A stretch of 64,000 nucleotides of DNA from Berkiella_A sp964633725 (GTDB taxonomy: Bacteria; Pseudomonadota; Gammaproteobacteria; Berkiellales; Berkiellaceae), in NCBI GenBank assembly GCA_964633725.1, contig CAZWHY010000010.1:1-64000 (forward strand). Direction: 5' to 3'. Shown here piece after piece: positions 8,867 through 18,644 of this stretch. Both the position numbers and the translations under genes were made by a program. Numbering within the stretch: the first letter of the stretch is position 1; each line of letters starts with the position of its first letter. Below the pieces are notes generated by a model, which made no database searches, was not told the origin of the DNA, and was given only the letters and a program-made list of their open reading frames with translations.

Positions 8867-10501
8867 TTATTTTTTAGCCAATAAGAAAAACCCACCTAAC
8901 CCAGCCGTCAATAGCGTTGCCACAATCCCCCAATGTTGTAGGGTGGATTGGGGTAGTGTATTTAAGCCTATCAGCGTGGCGACAATGAGTAATGTGCAAC
9001 CCAATGCTAGACGCGTAATGGCACTGAAAGTAACGCTTTGGGGGGGGTGGTTTTTCTGCATATTTTGAGGTGAAAAGCTTTGAGTATAGCTTTGTAAGTT
9101 GTGCACAATATTGTGAATGGCCTCTGGCATTTCTGTTAATTCGTTCGCCCAACGCGGAAATTTTTGTTTGATTTCTTTGAGTAGGGCTTTAGGTCCAAAT
9201 TGCGTTTTCATCCAGTTTTCGAGGAAAGGCTTGGCGGTGTGCCATAAATCCAAATCTGGGTAGAGCTGACGTCCTAAGCCTTCTACATTGAGAAGTGTTT
9301 TTTGTAGTAACAATAATTGAGGCTGTACTTCCATATTAAATTGTCTCGCCACTTGGAATAAACGTAATAAAGTTTGGGCAAAAGAGATGTCTTTTAAGGG
9401 CTTTTCAAAGATAGGTTCGCTGACGGTGCGGATGGCGGCTTCAAAATTAGCGAGTGATGTATTGATAGGCACCCAGCCAGAATCGATATGCAGGCGGGCG
9501 ACACGGCGGTAGTCACGTTTAAAAAAGGCAATGAAATTTTCAGCTAAGTATCTTTGGTCGATGGGGTTTAATGTTCCCATAATGCCAAAATCGACAGCCA
9601 CATAACGAGGTGATTCGGGGTCGCTGGTATCGACAAAAATATTACCCGGATGCATGTCCGCATGGAAAAAACAATCTCTGAAAACTTGGGTGAAAAATAT
9701 TTCGACACCGCGTTCCGCCAGCACTTTTAAATTAACATTTTGAGCCTTTAAGCTTTCAATATCGCTAATTCTTGTGCCATACACGCGTTCTTGCACCAGT
9801 ACATTTTTTCGACAATAATCCCAATGGATAGTTGGTATCGTGATCAGAGATGAGCCCGCAAAATTTCGTTTCAAAGAAGATGCGCTGGCCGCTTCTCTTA
9901 GCAAATCAATTTCATCATATAAAGTTTGCTTCATTTCTTGCACAACGGCAACGGGCTTAAAGCGTTTGAATATAGAAACATGTTGTAATAATTTCGCGAA
10001 GCTTTCTAATAATTTAATATCTCGTTTAATATGTTGACGAATTTTAGGTCTGAGGACTTTGATGATAACCTCATGTCCATCGTGCAAAGTCGCGGCATGC
10101 ACTTGAGCGATAGACGCTGAAGCTATGGGGATAATATCAAATTGGGCAAAGAGCGTATCGATAGGGGCACCCAAGCTGGTTTCAATAATACTCTGAGCCA
10201 ATTGACCATCAAAGCTGGGCACGTTATCTTGAAGCTTGGCTAATTCAGAGGCAATGTCATCAGGGAGCAAGTCTTGCCGGGTAGATAGCATTTGGCCAAA
10301 CTTGACAAATATGGGGCCTAATTCTTCCAATGCTAAGCGAATGGCTTCACCTGTTGGTGGTTTTGATTTTTGAAACCAGCGCCAAGGGAAAAAAACAATC
10401 AAAAAATTCAATGGACGAAATAACCGCGTATTCCAGACCAGTTGGTCTAAGCCATGGCGCAATAAAACGATATTAATATAAAGTAACCTGAATATTTGCA
10501 T
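8867..10501 (-). CDS. ubiB: Ubiquinone biosynthesis accessory ATPase/kinase-like UbiB
   Basis: This 544-residue ABC1/ADCK-family atypical kinase has the KxGQ loop (FVKFGQMLSTRQDLLP), the catalytic-loop motif DMHPGNIFV, the DFG-like AVDFGIMG, and two C-terminal membrane helices. UbiB is needed for aerobic ubiquinone synthesis, probably extracting lipid intermediates from the membrane. It is the last gene of ubiE-ubiJ-ubiB, eight bases after ubiJ. Its last 79 bases form the right copy of a direct repeat whose left copy is a decayed remnant at 6111-6190. Confidence 0.95.
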   Translation of the reverse strand: MQIFRLLYINIVLLRHGLDQLVWNTRLFRPLNFLIVFFPWRWFQKSKPPTGEAIRLALEELGPIFVKFGQMLSTRQDLLPDDIASELAKLQDNVPSFDGQLAQSIIETSLGAPIDTLFAQFDIIPIASASIAQVHAATLHDGHEVIIKVLRPKIRQHIKRDIKLLESFAKLLQHVSIFKRFKPVAVVQEMKQTLYDEIDLLREAASASSLKRNFAGSSLITIPTIHWDYCRKNVLVQERVYGTRISDIESLKAQNVNLKVLAERGVEIFFTQVFRDCFFHADMHPGNIFVDTSDPESPRYVAVDFGIMGTLNPIDQRYLAENFIAFFKRDYRRVARLHIDSGWVPINTSLANFEAAIRTVSEPIFEKPLKDISFAQTLLRLFQVARQFNMEVQPQLLLLQKTLLNVEGLGRQLYPDLDLWHTAKPFLENWMKTQFGPKALLKEIKQKFPRWANELTEMPEAIHNIVHNLQSYTQSFSPQNMQKNHPPQSVTFSAITRLALGCTLLIVATLIGLNTLPQSTLQHWGIVATLLTAGLGGFFLLAKK

Positions 10502-10509
10502 GATGGTGC

Positions 10510-11100
10510 CTAAGCTTGAATTTTATATTGTTGTTCTAGTTTTGTTATTTTATTTTGTAAAGTTTTCACTTCTAGAGAAAACTGTTGGAAGGCTGCACGG
10601 GGTACGAGTATAGTTGTCTCATTTTGAAGATAGGACTTTATATCTTTTGTTCGCTCTCTTTGCCAGTTTTGGTAACCGTGTTTCAATTGAGCTATTATAT
10701 GTCCCCCTAACGCAACCAGTGGTTTGGGGAGGCGTTTTTCAAATTGACTTGCCCAGTCGGGGTCAAGGTTTTGAAAGGCTTTAAATAATGTTTGTGCCAC
10801 AGCCGTTTGGCCTGAAATGTGTATACCCTTTCCGGGTACAAAGCGTTTATATTTGAAAATAATATCTAAATAGGCGCTTAAAGAGCCAGACAGCTCGCAA
10901 TCCACTGAATGGCTTGGGTTTTCAATCAGTGACAATGCTTTATGATCAAAACGTAGATAATACTCACCCAGGTGGCTAATCTGAATCTTTATGGTTTTAC
11001 GGTTCTGTGATGAAAAGCTATCGAAAGCATAGGGGTCGATGCTGAGCAATATTTTTTGCAACATATCAAATACCATGCTGAATACTGTATGGCCTGACAT
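10510..11100 (-). CDS. ubiJ: Ubiquinone biosynthesis accessory factor UbiJ
   Basis: This 196-residue protein has an N-terminal SCP2-like lipid-binding domain (ISHLGEYYLRFDHKALSL) and a C-terminal coiled coil (LEVKTLQNKITKLEQQY), as in UbiJ. It helps organise the soluble Ubi complex and binds lipid intermediates. Its ATG overlaps the ubiE stop in a TAATG, and ubiB follows after eight bases, giving the canonical ubiE-ubiJ-ubiB operon. Confidence 0.9.
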   Translation of the reverse strand: MSGHTVFSMVFDMLQKILLSIDPYAFDSFSSQNRKTIKIQISHLGEYYLRFDHKALSLIENPSHSVDCELSGSLSAYLDIIFKYKRFVPGKGIHISGQTAVAQTLFKAFQNLDPDWASQFEKRLPKPLVALGGHIIAQLKHGYQNWQRERTKDIKSYLQNETTILVPRAAFQQFSLEVKTLQNKITKLEQQYKIQA

Positions 11101-11846
11101 TAGTACTTGAATCCTTTATGTATAGACACAACGCCAAAGCAAATATTTTGATATTGGCAATCATCAAAGCCAGAGGCCAAAAACATTTTTTGTAGTGTTT
11201 CTTGATCTTCATGTTTACGAATAGATTCAGCTAAATATCGATAACTGGCGCCATCGTTTGCAAATAATTGCCCTAGCTTGGGCAAAAGCTTAAAAGAGTA
11301 TTGATCATAAATTTTAGCGAGCATAGGTTGTGTGCAATGTGAGAACTCTAGAACAATTAATTGTCCCCCAGGTTTTAAGCTGGCATATATGCTTTTTAAT
11401 GCTTTGGCTTTATCAGTGACGTTTCGTAGCCCAAAGCCAATAAATACGCGGTCAAAGGTATTACTAGAAAATGGCAAGCATTCAGCATTCGCCTGAACAA
11501 AATGAATGTTTTGATGAATACCTTGATCGAGTAAGCGGTCATAGCCTTTATTGAGCATGCTGGCATTGATGTCTGAAGCATAAATTTGTGCTTGGCCTTT
11601 TAGCGTGGCATAAATTTGTGCGGTGAGATCGCAAGTCCCTGCGGCGAGATCTAGGATGGTTTGATGTTTACGCAGTTGTGCACTGCGGATGGCATGTTTT
11701 TTCCATAGTCGATGTATGCCAAAAGACATCAAGTCGTTCATGAGATCGTATTGATCGGCGACGGAGTCAAAAACGTCTTTGACCATTCCTTGTTTTTGCT
11801 CTTTGGGTACGTCCTTGAACCCAAAGTGTGTTTTCTCATCTGTCAT
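11100..11846 (-). CDS. ubiE: Ubiquinone/menaquinone C-methyltransferase UbiE
   Basis: This 248-residue class I SAM methyltransferase has motif I (ILDLAAGTCDLTAQI), the family block YDLMNDLMSFGIHRLWK near the N-terminus, and FGLRNVTDKAKAL. It methylates the demethoxy/demethyl quinone ring. It sits 13 bases after hslU and is coupled to ubiJ. Confidence 0.95.
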   Translation of the reverse strand: MTDEKTHFGFKDVPKEQKQGMVKDVFDSVADQYDLMNDLMSFGIHRLWKKHAIRSAQLRKHQTILDLAAGTCDLTAQIYATLKGQAQIYASDINASMLNKGYDRLLDQGIHQNIHFVQANAECLPFSSNTFDRVFIGFGLRNVTDKAKALKSIYASLKPGGQLIVLEFSHCTQPMLAKIYDQYSFKLLPKLGQLFANDGASYRYLAESIRKHEDQETLQKMFLASGFDDCQYQNICFGVVSIHKGFKY

Positions 11847-11859
11847 TTTGTCTCTGTCC

Positions 11860-13206
11860 TCAGAGTATAAATTGACTTAAGTCTTGGTCTTGTACGATAT
11901 CTGACAACTGTGATTCTACATAAGCTTTATCAATGGTAACTGTTGTGTTATTTAATTCACTGGCGTCAAAAGATATGGATTCCAATAGCCTTTCCATAAC
12001 CGTATGTAAACGTCTGGCACCTATGTTTTCTGTATTTTCATTTATGTGCCAAGCCATTTCAGATATTTTCTCTATGCCATCTTTTTCAAAGATAATCTCC
12101 AAGCCTTCGGTCTGCAGCAATGCTTGATATTGCTCTGTTAGAGACGCGTCAGGTTCTGTCAGTATTCGTGTGAAATCATTCACGGTGAGCGCATTGAGTT
12201 CAACCCGTATCGGTAAGCGGCCTTGTAGTTCCGGGATTAAATCGGAAGGCTTGGATAGATGAAACGCACCAGATGCAATAAATAAAATATGGTCTGATTT
12301 GACCATGCCATATTTAGTCGAAACGGTTGAGCCTTCCACTAATGGTAATAAGTCGCGCTGTACGCCTTCTCTGGATACATTGCCGCTACTACTTTGACCT
12401 TCTGAGCAGGAGGTTACTTTGTCGATTTCATCCAAAAATACGATACCATTTTGTTCTACATTTTCAACGGCGGTTGCTTTGATTTCCTCTTCATTGACCA
12501 GCTTTTCAGCTTCTTCTTCTTGAAGCAATTTCAAAGCTTCTTTGATTAGCATTTTGCGACTTTTCGTTTTGTCGTTTGACATATTTTGGAACATGCCTTG
12601 CAACTGGTTGGTCATTTCTTCCATACCGGGAGGCGCCATAATTTCTACACCCATAGAAGGCACGGCAATTTCGATTTCGATTTCTTGTGTGTCAAGTTCG
12701 CCGTTACGTAATTTTGTCCTAAACGATTCACGCGCAGCACTTTTTTGCGGCATATCTTCTGATTCAGGTGCATTTTTAAAGCCAGGGCCTGGCACCAATA
12801 CATCAAGGACACGATCTTCTGCAAATATTTCTGCCCGGTGTTTTTCTTTGGCGACAGCTTGCTCTTTGGTTAGTTTGTATGAGATATCGGCCAAATCTCT
12901 AATGATGGATTCTACATCACGGCCAACATAGCCGACTTCTGTAAATTTAGTCGCTTCTATTTTGATAAAAGGCGCATTGGCTAGTTTTGCTAACCGTCTG
13001 GCAATTTCAGTTTTGCCGACGCCCGTTGGCCCAATCATTAGGATATTTTTAGGCGTGATTTCACTACGCAGTGGTTCGCCCACTTGCATACGACGAAAGC
13101 GGTTTCGCAGTGCGATGGCAACCGCGCGTTTGGCGGCATCTTGCCCAATAATATGCTTATTAAGTTCATGCACAATTTCTCTGGGTGTCATTACTGAACT
13201 GCTCAT
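11860..13206 (-). CDS. hslU: ATP-dependent protease ATPase subunit HslU
   Basis: This 448-residue AAA+ unfoldase has Walker A GPTGVGKTEIARRLAK at about 59-74, the pore motif region KFTEVGYVGRDVESIIRDL, Walker B IVFLDEIDK, and the sensor/C-terminal domain with GARRLHTVMERLLE. It feeds substrates to HslV. It is 29 bases downstream of hslV and within the priA-ftsN-hslVU-ubiEJB operon. Confidence 0.97.
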   Translation of the reverse strand: MSSSVMTPREIVHELNKHIIGQDAAKRAVAIALRNRFRRMQVGEPLRSEITPKNILMIGPTGVGKTEIARRLAKLANAPFIKIEATKFTEVGYVGRDVESIIRDLADISYKLTKEQAVAKEKHRAEIFAEDRVLDVLVPGPGFKNAPESEDMPQKSAARESFRTKLRNGELDTQEIEIEIAVPSMGVEIMAPPGMEEMTNQLQGMFQNMSNDKTKSRKMLIKEALKLLQEEEAEKLVNEEEIKATAVENVEQNGIVFLDEIDKVTSCSEGQSSSGNVSREGVQRDLLPLVEGSTVSTKYGMVKSDHILFIASGAFHLSKPSDLIPELQGRLPIRVELNALTVNDFTRILTEPDASLTEQYQALLQTEGLEIIFEKDGIEKISEMAWHINENTENIGARRLHTVMERLLESISFDASELNNTTVTIDKAYVESQLSDIVQDQDLSQFIL

Positions 13207-13235
13207 ATTAAACCCTTTTTATTCTCTTTTATATT

Positions 13236-13781
13236 TTATGCTTCGATGGTTAATTCTTCGATGGTATGGTGGTGATTTGTAAAGACACAGATATCTGCCG
13301 CAATGGTCAAAGATTTTTTAATGATCTCTTTGGGGGATAAATCTGTATTTTCTAATAGTGCTGTTGCCGCCGATTGGGCAAAAGGGCCACCTGATCCGAT
13401 TGCAATCAGGCCTTTTTCAGGCTCAATGACATCACCATTTCCAGAAATAATTAAAGAGGCACTATGATCGGCTACAGCCAGTAATGCTTCCAGACGACGT
13501 AACATTTTATCTGTACGCCAGTCTTTGGCTAGTTCTACCGCTGCCCGGGTTAAATGGCCGTGATGCTTGTCCAGCTTGGCTTCAAAGCGCTCAAAGAGTG
13601 TAAAAGCATCCGCTGTGCCGCCCGCAAAGCCGGCAATGACTTTTTTATTATGTAGGCGACGAACTTTGACCGCGTTGCCTTTGAGAATAGTATTTCCTAA
13701 AGAGACTTGACCATCACCCCCGAGGGCAACTGTATTCCCTTTTCTAACTGAAATAATAGTGGTACCGCGAAATTGTTCCAA
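13236..13781 (-). CDS. hslV: ATP-dependent protease peptidase subunit HslV
   Basis: This is an N-terminal threonine peptidase of the proteasome-beta fold. The expected motifs are GTTIISVRKG around the catalytic threonine, ALGGDGQVSLGNT, IAGFAGGTADAFTLFERFE and TNHHHTIEEL. There is no suitable ATG. A TTG at 13781 gives MEQFRGTT, and a perfect GGAGG lies six bases upstream (13787-13791), so it is chosen over the more distal TTG at 13793. The six-residue leader before Thr must be removed to free the active site. Confidence 0.95.
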   Translation of the reverse strand: MEQFRGTTIISVRKGNTVALGGDGQVSLGNTILKGNAVKVRRLHNKKVIAGFAGGTADAFTLFERFEAKLDKHHGHLTRAAVELAKDWRTDKMLRRLEALLAVADHSASLIISGNGDVIEPEKGLIAIGSGGPFAQSAATALLENTDLSPKEIIKKSLTIAADICVFTNHHHTIEELTIEA

Positions 13782-13809
13782 AACAACCTCCAACTGCTAA
13801 ATTTATTGA

Positions 13810-14544
13810 TTATACGTTTATTTTGAGTACGAAACTATTCATTTTTTGTTTCGATTCTAACTTTGACTGGATAGACGTGGCATTATCTTTATCATCAAAT
13901 GGCCCTAAGTAAACTCTATACCAGATATTATTATTTCGCATGGTGATAGATTGTATCTTAGATTCAAAGCCCTTGAGTGCGAGCTTTGCTTTGAGTGACT
14001 CAGCTTGATTATACGAGCGAAAGGAGGCAACTTGAACGATAAAATTACTGGGTAAAACCAATGGCGCTGGCAAGCTTTGAATTTTTGCTTGCCTTTTGGG
14101 TTTGGTTTTAGGTGTTACCGTAGGCGTCTTAGGTTTGTGCGCTATTTTATTTTCTTGTATAGGGGCTGCCTCCATTTTCATTTCCATTTCCATATTCATA
14201 TTGGGCAGGAGTGTATAAAAATCAAAGCGAGTCGTTTGTGTCGATAAATCTTCTACCGGTGGTTCCAAGAGCGTGCTTGATGCTTGATTTTTTGCTTGTT
14301 CTATAGATGAGGCAACGGAAGGCGCGTCTATTGAAGCCTGAGCAGGGTATTGTTCTGCAGCGGGCGCTAAAGTTTTGCTGTTGAGCATTTTCCAGTTAAT
14401 TAAAGCAAACAGGAAAACCCCAATGAATATTCCTATGGATAGCCAAGCCCAGGGTGGCAAAAAGCTGGCATTATCGTTATACCGGCCATTGCTATGTCCG
14501 CTTCGTGCTCTTGCGTGATTTTTTTTTGCGTAGTCTTTGGTCAT
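13810..14544 (-). CDS. FtsN-like SPOR-domain cell division protein
   Basis: This 244-residue bitopic protein has a short basic cytoplasmic tail, one membrane helix at about 31-53 (WAWLSIGIFIGVFLFALINW), a Pro/Lys-rich periplasmic linker, and a C-terminal SPOR domain at about 165-244 (NFIVQVASFRSYNQAESLK). SPOR domains bind denuded septal peptidoglycan. Position between priA and hslV matches ftsN in many gammaproteobacteria. Short FtsN-type proteins vary greatly, so the symbol is withheld. Confidence 0.85.
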   Translation of the reverse strand: MTKDYAKKNHARARSGHSNGRYNDNASFLPPWAWLSIGIFIGVFLFALINWKMLNSKTLAPAAEQYPAQASIDAPSVASSIEQAKNQASSTLLEPPVEDLSTQTTRFDFYTLLPNMNMEMEMKMEAAPIQENKIAHKPKTPTVTPKTKPKRQAKIQSLPAPLVLPSNFIVQVASFRSYNQAESLKAKLALKGFESKIQSITMRNNNIWYRVYLGPFDDKDNATSIQSKLESKQKMNSFVLKINV

Positions 14545-14585
14545 TTTTTGCCTGTGCTTGGTTTTGCCAATTCAATATATAAATT

Positions 14586-16592
14586 TTAAACCATTTCTAT
14601 GGGATCCACATCTAGTGACCACCTAAGTTTTTTGCCTAGTTTTGATGATTCTAGCAGGAAGGCTGAATAACTGATAGCTTTATGTAGTGATTTTCGATCG
14701 TCGGCTTGTAGTAATAATTGATAATGATATCGTCCTTGTCTTTTGTGAAAGGGACTAGGTACAGGGCCTTTAATTTGAATAGTGCTGCCGGCGTATTGTT
14801 TTTTCAAGTCTTGCTGGGTTTGCATAAGAAAAGCTTCAGGTAGATCCATTTGGGTATGGTTGGCACGAATCAGTGCAAGGTGTGAAAAAGGAGGAAGGTG
14901 TGCCGTTTGTCTTTGATTTAACAATTCACTAGCTAGTTGACTGTAATTTTGTGCGCAAATCTGATTCATAAATGGATGCTCTGGATGAAAAGTTTGGATG
15001 AAGACTTTACCTGCGTGGTGAACTCTGCCGGCACGTCCTGAGACTTGGATTAATAATTGCGCCATTCTTTCTTGTGCTCTAAAGTCAGCGCTAAATAAGC
15101 CGCCATCCGCATCGATGATAGCAACCAGTGCGAGATGTGGGAAATGATGGCCTTTGGCTAGTATCTGGGTGCCAATTAAGATTTGTGCTTCGTGATTGTG
15201 TGCCTGAGAGAGTAAGTCATCCAGGCTACCTTTCTTCCGCGTGGTATCGCTGTCAATTCGAGCGATAGTATATTCAGGGAAAGCCTGGCATAAAGCCTCT
15301 TCGATTTTCTCCGTGCCTTGTCCTAGTGCATTGAGCGCATCACTTTTACATTCAGGACATTGTGGTGGCAAGAACATGACTCGTTCGCAATGGTGACAAA
15401 TGAGTTTGTTTTTATTGAGATGGTAGGTTAATTTGGACTCACAGTTAGGGCATTCTGCAAACCATCCACAATCAAAGCACATATATACAGGCGCAAAGCC
15501 ACGTCGATTAATAAATAATAATACCTGACCTTTGGTTTTAAGTGTTTTTTTGATCTGATCTAAAAGCGCCGCGGATAGTCCGCTGTTTAATTTTTTATGT
15601 CGAACATCAATGAGTTCTATTTTGGGCAGGGCGACGTTAGTGGCACGTGTTGGGAGGGTGTATAGCTGATACTTACCTAATTTAGCATTATGCAATGATT
15701 CAAAAGATGGTGTTGCAGAGCCTAGTATAACGGGCAGATTTAAAAGCATAGCTCTAAGGACGGCCAAATCTCGGGCAGAATACCTAAAACCTTCTTGCTG
15801 TTTAAAAGAGGGATCGTGCTCTTCATCAACCACAATCAATCCCAAATTCGCAAAGGGCAAAAATAAAGCGGAACGTGTACCAACAATGACTTTGATATTT
15901 TGTTGTTGCACATGTAAAAATACATCACGACGTTTGGCCGGGGTTAGTTGGGAGTGGTAGCCTGCGACTTGCCCACCAAACCGTTCTTCAAAGCGCTTTA
16001 ATGTTTGGGGTGTTAAAGAGATTTCGGGTACGAGAATTAAAATTTGTTTGTTGGCTAATAATAATTGGCGTGTAATTTCTAAATAAACTTCTGTTTTGCC
16101 GCTACCGGTAATACCGTGCAACAAGTAAGCAGAAAAAATATTTTGTTTTTCAAGTACAGCGGTAATGGCCGTATCTTGCTCAGGGCTAAATTGGTATGGG
16201 CTTGTCTGGGATGTAGCATTCGCAATGGCTTTAGGCGGTTTTAACTTTTTATCTTGTTTTAAGGCTTGTGGCAGACCAGAGAAAACCACCTCGCCAATAG
16301 GGTGATGATAGTATTGTGCCGCTTTATTAAAAAAGTTTAACAAATCTTTAGGAAAAAGTGGCTTCTCATCCAGTAGAGCTGTAATAGGCTTTAATTTGGC
16401 CAGTTCAATATCTGATTTTTGGGTGATATTCATTACGATACCCACCAACGTACGTCGCCCGAATGGTACCTGTACACGCACACCAGGCTGGATATTTTGA
16501 CAAGCGGCTATATCGTCATTCGGCAGGTAGTCGAATAATCTACGCAAAGGTGTCGGTAAGGCGACTTTTAAAATCATTGGTTTTGGCTGCAT
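14586..16592 (-). CDS. priA: Primosomal helicase PriA
   Basis: This 668-residue superfamily 2 helicase restarts stalled forks. Visible features are an N-terminal DNA-binding domain (RVQVPFGRRTLVGIV), Walker A (GITGSGKTEVYLEI), DEEH (IVVDEEHDPSFKQQ), and two zinc-binding clusters with CFDCGWFAECPNC and CHHCERVMFLPPQCPEC. The C-terminal domain has LDVDPIEM. It is slightly shorter than E. coli PriA because of a compact N-terminal region. It is first in the priA-ftsN-hslVU-ubi operon. Confidence 0.96.
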   Translation of the reverse strand: MQPKPMILKVALPTPLRRLFDYLPNDDIAACQNIQPGVRVQVPFGRRTLVGIVMNITQKSDIELAKLKPITALLDEKPLFPKDLLNFFNKAAQYYHHPIGEVVFSGLPQALKQDKKLKPPKAIANATSQTSPYQFSPEQDTAITAVLEKQNIFSAYLLHGITGSGKTEVYLEITRQLLLANKQILILVPEISLTPQTLKRFEERFGGQVAGYHSQLTPAKRRDVFLHVQQQNIKVIVGTRSALFLPFANLGLIVVDEEHDPSFKQQEGFRYSARDLAVLRAMLLNLPVILGSATPSFESLHNAKLGKYQLYTLPTRATNVALPKIELIDVRHKKLNSGLSAALLDQIKKTLKTKGQVLLFINRRGFAPVYMCFDCGWFAECPNCESKLTYHLNKNKLICHHCERVMFLPPQCPECKSDALNALGQGTEKIEEALCQAFPEYTIARIDSDTTRKKGSLDDLLSQAHNHEAQILIGTQILAKGHHFPHLALVAIIDADGGLFSADFRAQERMAQLLIQVSGRAGRVHHAGKVFIQTFHPEHPFMNQICAQNYSQLASELLNQRQTAHLPPFSHLALIRANHTQMDLPEAFLMQTQQDLKKQYAGSTIQIKGPVPSPFHKRQGRYHYQLLLQADDRKSLHKAISYSAFLLESSKLGKKLRWSLDVDPIEMV

Positions 16593-16707
16593 GCCCTAAA
16601 GATCCTACAAGAAAAGGCCGATAAAATAAGTGTTCATGTTAAGCAACGCGAAACATCTTTGTTTGAAGCGAATTAGGCAAAGATGGCTGCCGGGAAGGCA
16701 GAAAAAT

Positions 16708-16744
16708 AAAACGCCTGTTATTTGTATTTTTCAGGCGTTTTTTT
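16708..16744. terminator. Rho-independent terminator after the GlpQ-like gene
   Basis: There is a 10-base stem, AAAACGCCTG (16708-16717) with CAGGCGTTTT (16732-16741), and a 14-base loop. A- and T-rich flanks allow function on both strands. It sits 12 bases after the stop of the minus-strand phosphodiesterase gene and upstream of priA, insulating the two units. Confidence 0.8.
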
Positions 16745-16755
16745 ATGCGTAAAAG

Positions 16756-17718
16756 TCAGGTTACTTTCCGCTTTTGTTTCTCTTCAGTGGCTAGTAATTC
16801 CCGTAATACATCCGGCCTATTCGTAATAATACCATCAACACCATAAGCAATCATGGTTTGCATATCCTTTGGTTGGTCAACAGTCCAAACATTGACTTTT
16901 ATGCCCAATTTTTTAGCTTCTGCCAGTAACTTAGGCGTAAGCTCTTTATAATTAGGGCACCAAATTTTAGCACCTAACTGAGATATGAGGGCTGGGTAAG
17001 ATATGTTTAAAGCGACGATATCATAATTGGCTAACCAGTGTGAGTAGTTGGACTGTTTGAGGAGTCCGGCGTGATCGCTCAAATAGGAGGTTGTAATTTC
17101 GGGGGCGAGTTTTTGTAGTAAGAGCAAATTGCGCCAGTCAAAAGAATGGATCTCTACCTTGGGTGAATAATCTTCTGCACGCAGAACGTGGATTAAAGCC
17201 GTCACTATCGCTTTGGGTGTTGCACTATATGGCTGCCCAGGTTCTGTTTTAATTTCTATTTGTAGACGCCCTTGATAATTGGCATTTTTTAATTGTTGTA
17301 TTACTTGTTGCAGTGTTGGAATTTGAGCACTTTCTAGTTGAGCCTGAAGCGGGAACTCTTTTAGACATGACATACAATCAGGGTTTCTTTTGCCCACGTC
17401 ATATTGTTTTAGTTTTTGGTATGTTAATGCTTGAATGGCTGGCCCTGTTTTTTCCAGCCAAGTATTTTTTGCTGTGCGCGTTAGGTTTGGATTTAAATGT
17501 AAGTCATGGTGTACCACAATAATATTATCTTTGGTAAGGCCTACATCCACATCGATGACATCAACACCAATCTTAAGCGCTGTTTGTATCGCGAAGAGTG
17601 TATTCTCTGGTGTTAATCCTGCCCCCCCTCTGTGGGCATAAATTTCTGTAGCGAAACATTGGGCTGTATATGTGAGTGCTAAATAAATAAACAGCGAGGC
17701 AAGTCGTCGATTAGCCAT
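16756..17718 (-). CDS. glpQ: Glycerophosphodiester phosphodiesterase, periplasmic
   Basis: This 320-residue GDPD-family TIM barrel has HRGGAGLTPENTLFAIQ, the metal-binding DVIDVDVGLTKDNIIVVHHD and the GVDGIITNRPD end motif. An N-terminal signal peptide (LASLFIYLALTYTAQCFA) predicts export to the periplasm. It hydrolyses glycerophosphodiesters to glycerol-3-phosphate and an alcohol. It is a single-gene unit followed by a clear terminator. The symbol is by family; it could be one of several GDPD paralogues. Confidence 0.88.
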   Translation of the reverse strand: MANRRLASLFIYLALTYTAQCFATEIYAHRGGAGLTPENTLFAIQTALKIGVDVIDVDVGLTKDNIIVVHHDLHLNPNLTRTAKNTWLEKTGPAIQALTYQKLKQYDVGKRNPDCMSCLKEFPLQAQLESAQIPTLQQVIQQLKNANYQGRLQIEIKTEPGQPYSATPKAIVTALIHVLRAEDYSPKVEIHSFDWRNLLLLQKLAPEITTSYLSDHAGLLKQSNYSHWLANYDIVALNISYPALISQLGAKIWCPNYKELTPKLLAEAKKLGIKVNVWTVDQPKDMQTMIAYGVDGIITNRPDVLRELLATEEKQKRKVT

Positions 17719-17815
17719 CCTTTGCCCTCTTTACATACTAACGATAATATTTATATTATCTTGTTCGCGCGTTTTCGCAAGCTATTTAAAATACTAGTAA
17801 AATAATAACTAAAAA

Positions 17816-18583
17816 CTATATAGACGCGCGTAATGCCCGGGTGTTTGGGGTTTGGGATTGAGTGTTATGGGTCAATTCATCATTGCTAGCATGGGCGGTT
17901 GTTGGGTTATCCACTGATTCCGTCTCCGTCTCGTATTTATTCTCACTCTTATTCAGATTTTGAGTTGAATTCAGATTTTGAAATTGGGTCTCCAATTGCT
18001 TGAGTTTGGTTTCAAAAGTTAAAATGTTTTCTTTATTTTGTTCTATGGTGGCATCTAATTCCGCGCGAAGGAGCAATTCCTTGTATTTTAAAGAACCTGC
18101 AAAAATAGATACGCATACTAAAATCGTATATGAGACTAACTTAGTAAAGAACAATTCAGGGAATAAAAAGCCCACAAGCGGAATACTAGTCGCTAAAATA
18201 GTAAATATTGGAATAAGATGGGGGAAAACTTGCATGCTAGTTTGTAGTGTGGAGGCCGTAGTCGTTGCAGCGACTAACCACCTGAAAAATTTATCAAAAT
18301 AAGGCTGAGCTGCATCCCATTTGTTTAAGAAGTACGCTTTAATTGAGACGGCAATATTTTTAATGTCATCTTCCGCGGTATTGTGGTGAGCCACAATCCA
18401 ATTTTTTATTTTTATGAATGCTGTTAGCAATGCATAGAATGTTTTTAAGGTTGCGCTTCCAAAAGCATGTATTTTTTTTTGTAGAACCAGCCAAAGATCA
18501 TGAATCATTAGTTTGAGCTTCGCCCAATATTTTAGGCTAGCGCCTATGATTTTTTCTTGTATGTTGTTAAATCGTCTAAACAA
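17816..18583 (-). CDS. Hypothetical two-helix membrane protein with coiled coil
   Basis: This 255-residue protein has no recognised family. The N-terminal half is amphipathic and rich in aromatic and lysine residues. Two hydrophobic segments lie at about 122-143 (FPHLIPIFTILATSIPLVGF) and 147-168. A coiled coil follows (residues 172-205, EQNKENILTFETKLKQLETQ), then a disordered Asn/Thr-rich tail. This layout resembles membrane-inserted effectors of intracellular bacteria, but that is only inference. It stands alone between glpQ and bioA. Confidence 0.7.
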   Translation of the reverse strand: MFRRFNNIQEKIIGASLKYWAKLKLMIHDLWLVLQKKIHAFGSATLKTFYALLTAFIKIKNWIVAHHNTAEDDIKNIAVSIKAYFLNKWDAAQPYFDKFFRWLVAATTTASTLQTSMQVFPHLIPIFTILATSIPLVGFLFPELFFTKLVSYTILVCVSIFAGSLKYKELLLRAELDATIEQNKENILTFETKLKQLETQFQNLNSTQNLNKSENKYETETESVDNPTTAHASNDELTHNTQSQTPNTRALRASI

Positions 18584-18644
18584 AATAAGGCCTCAAGCTA
18601 AAAATTAGCTAGCTATCCTACCATTGTTTCAATGCAGAGTAAAT

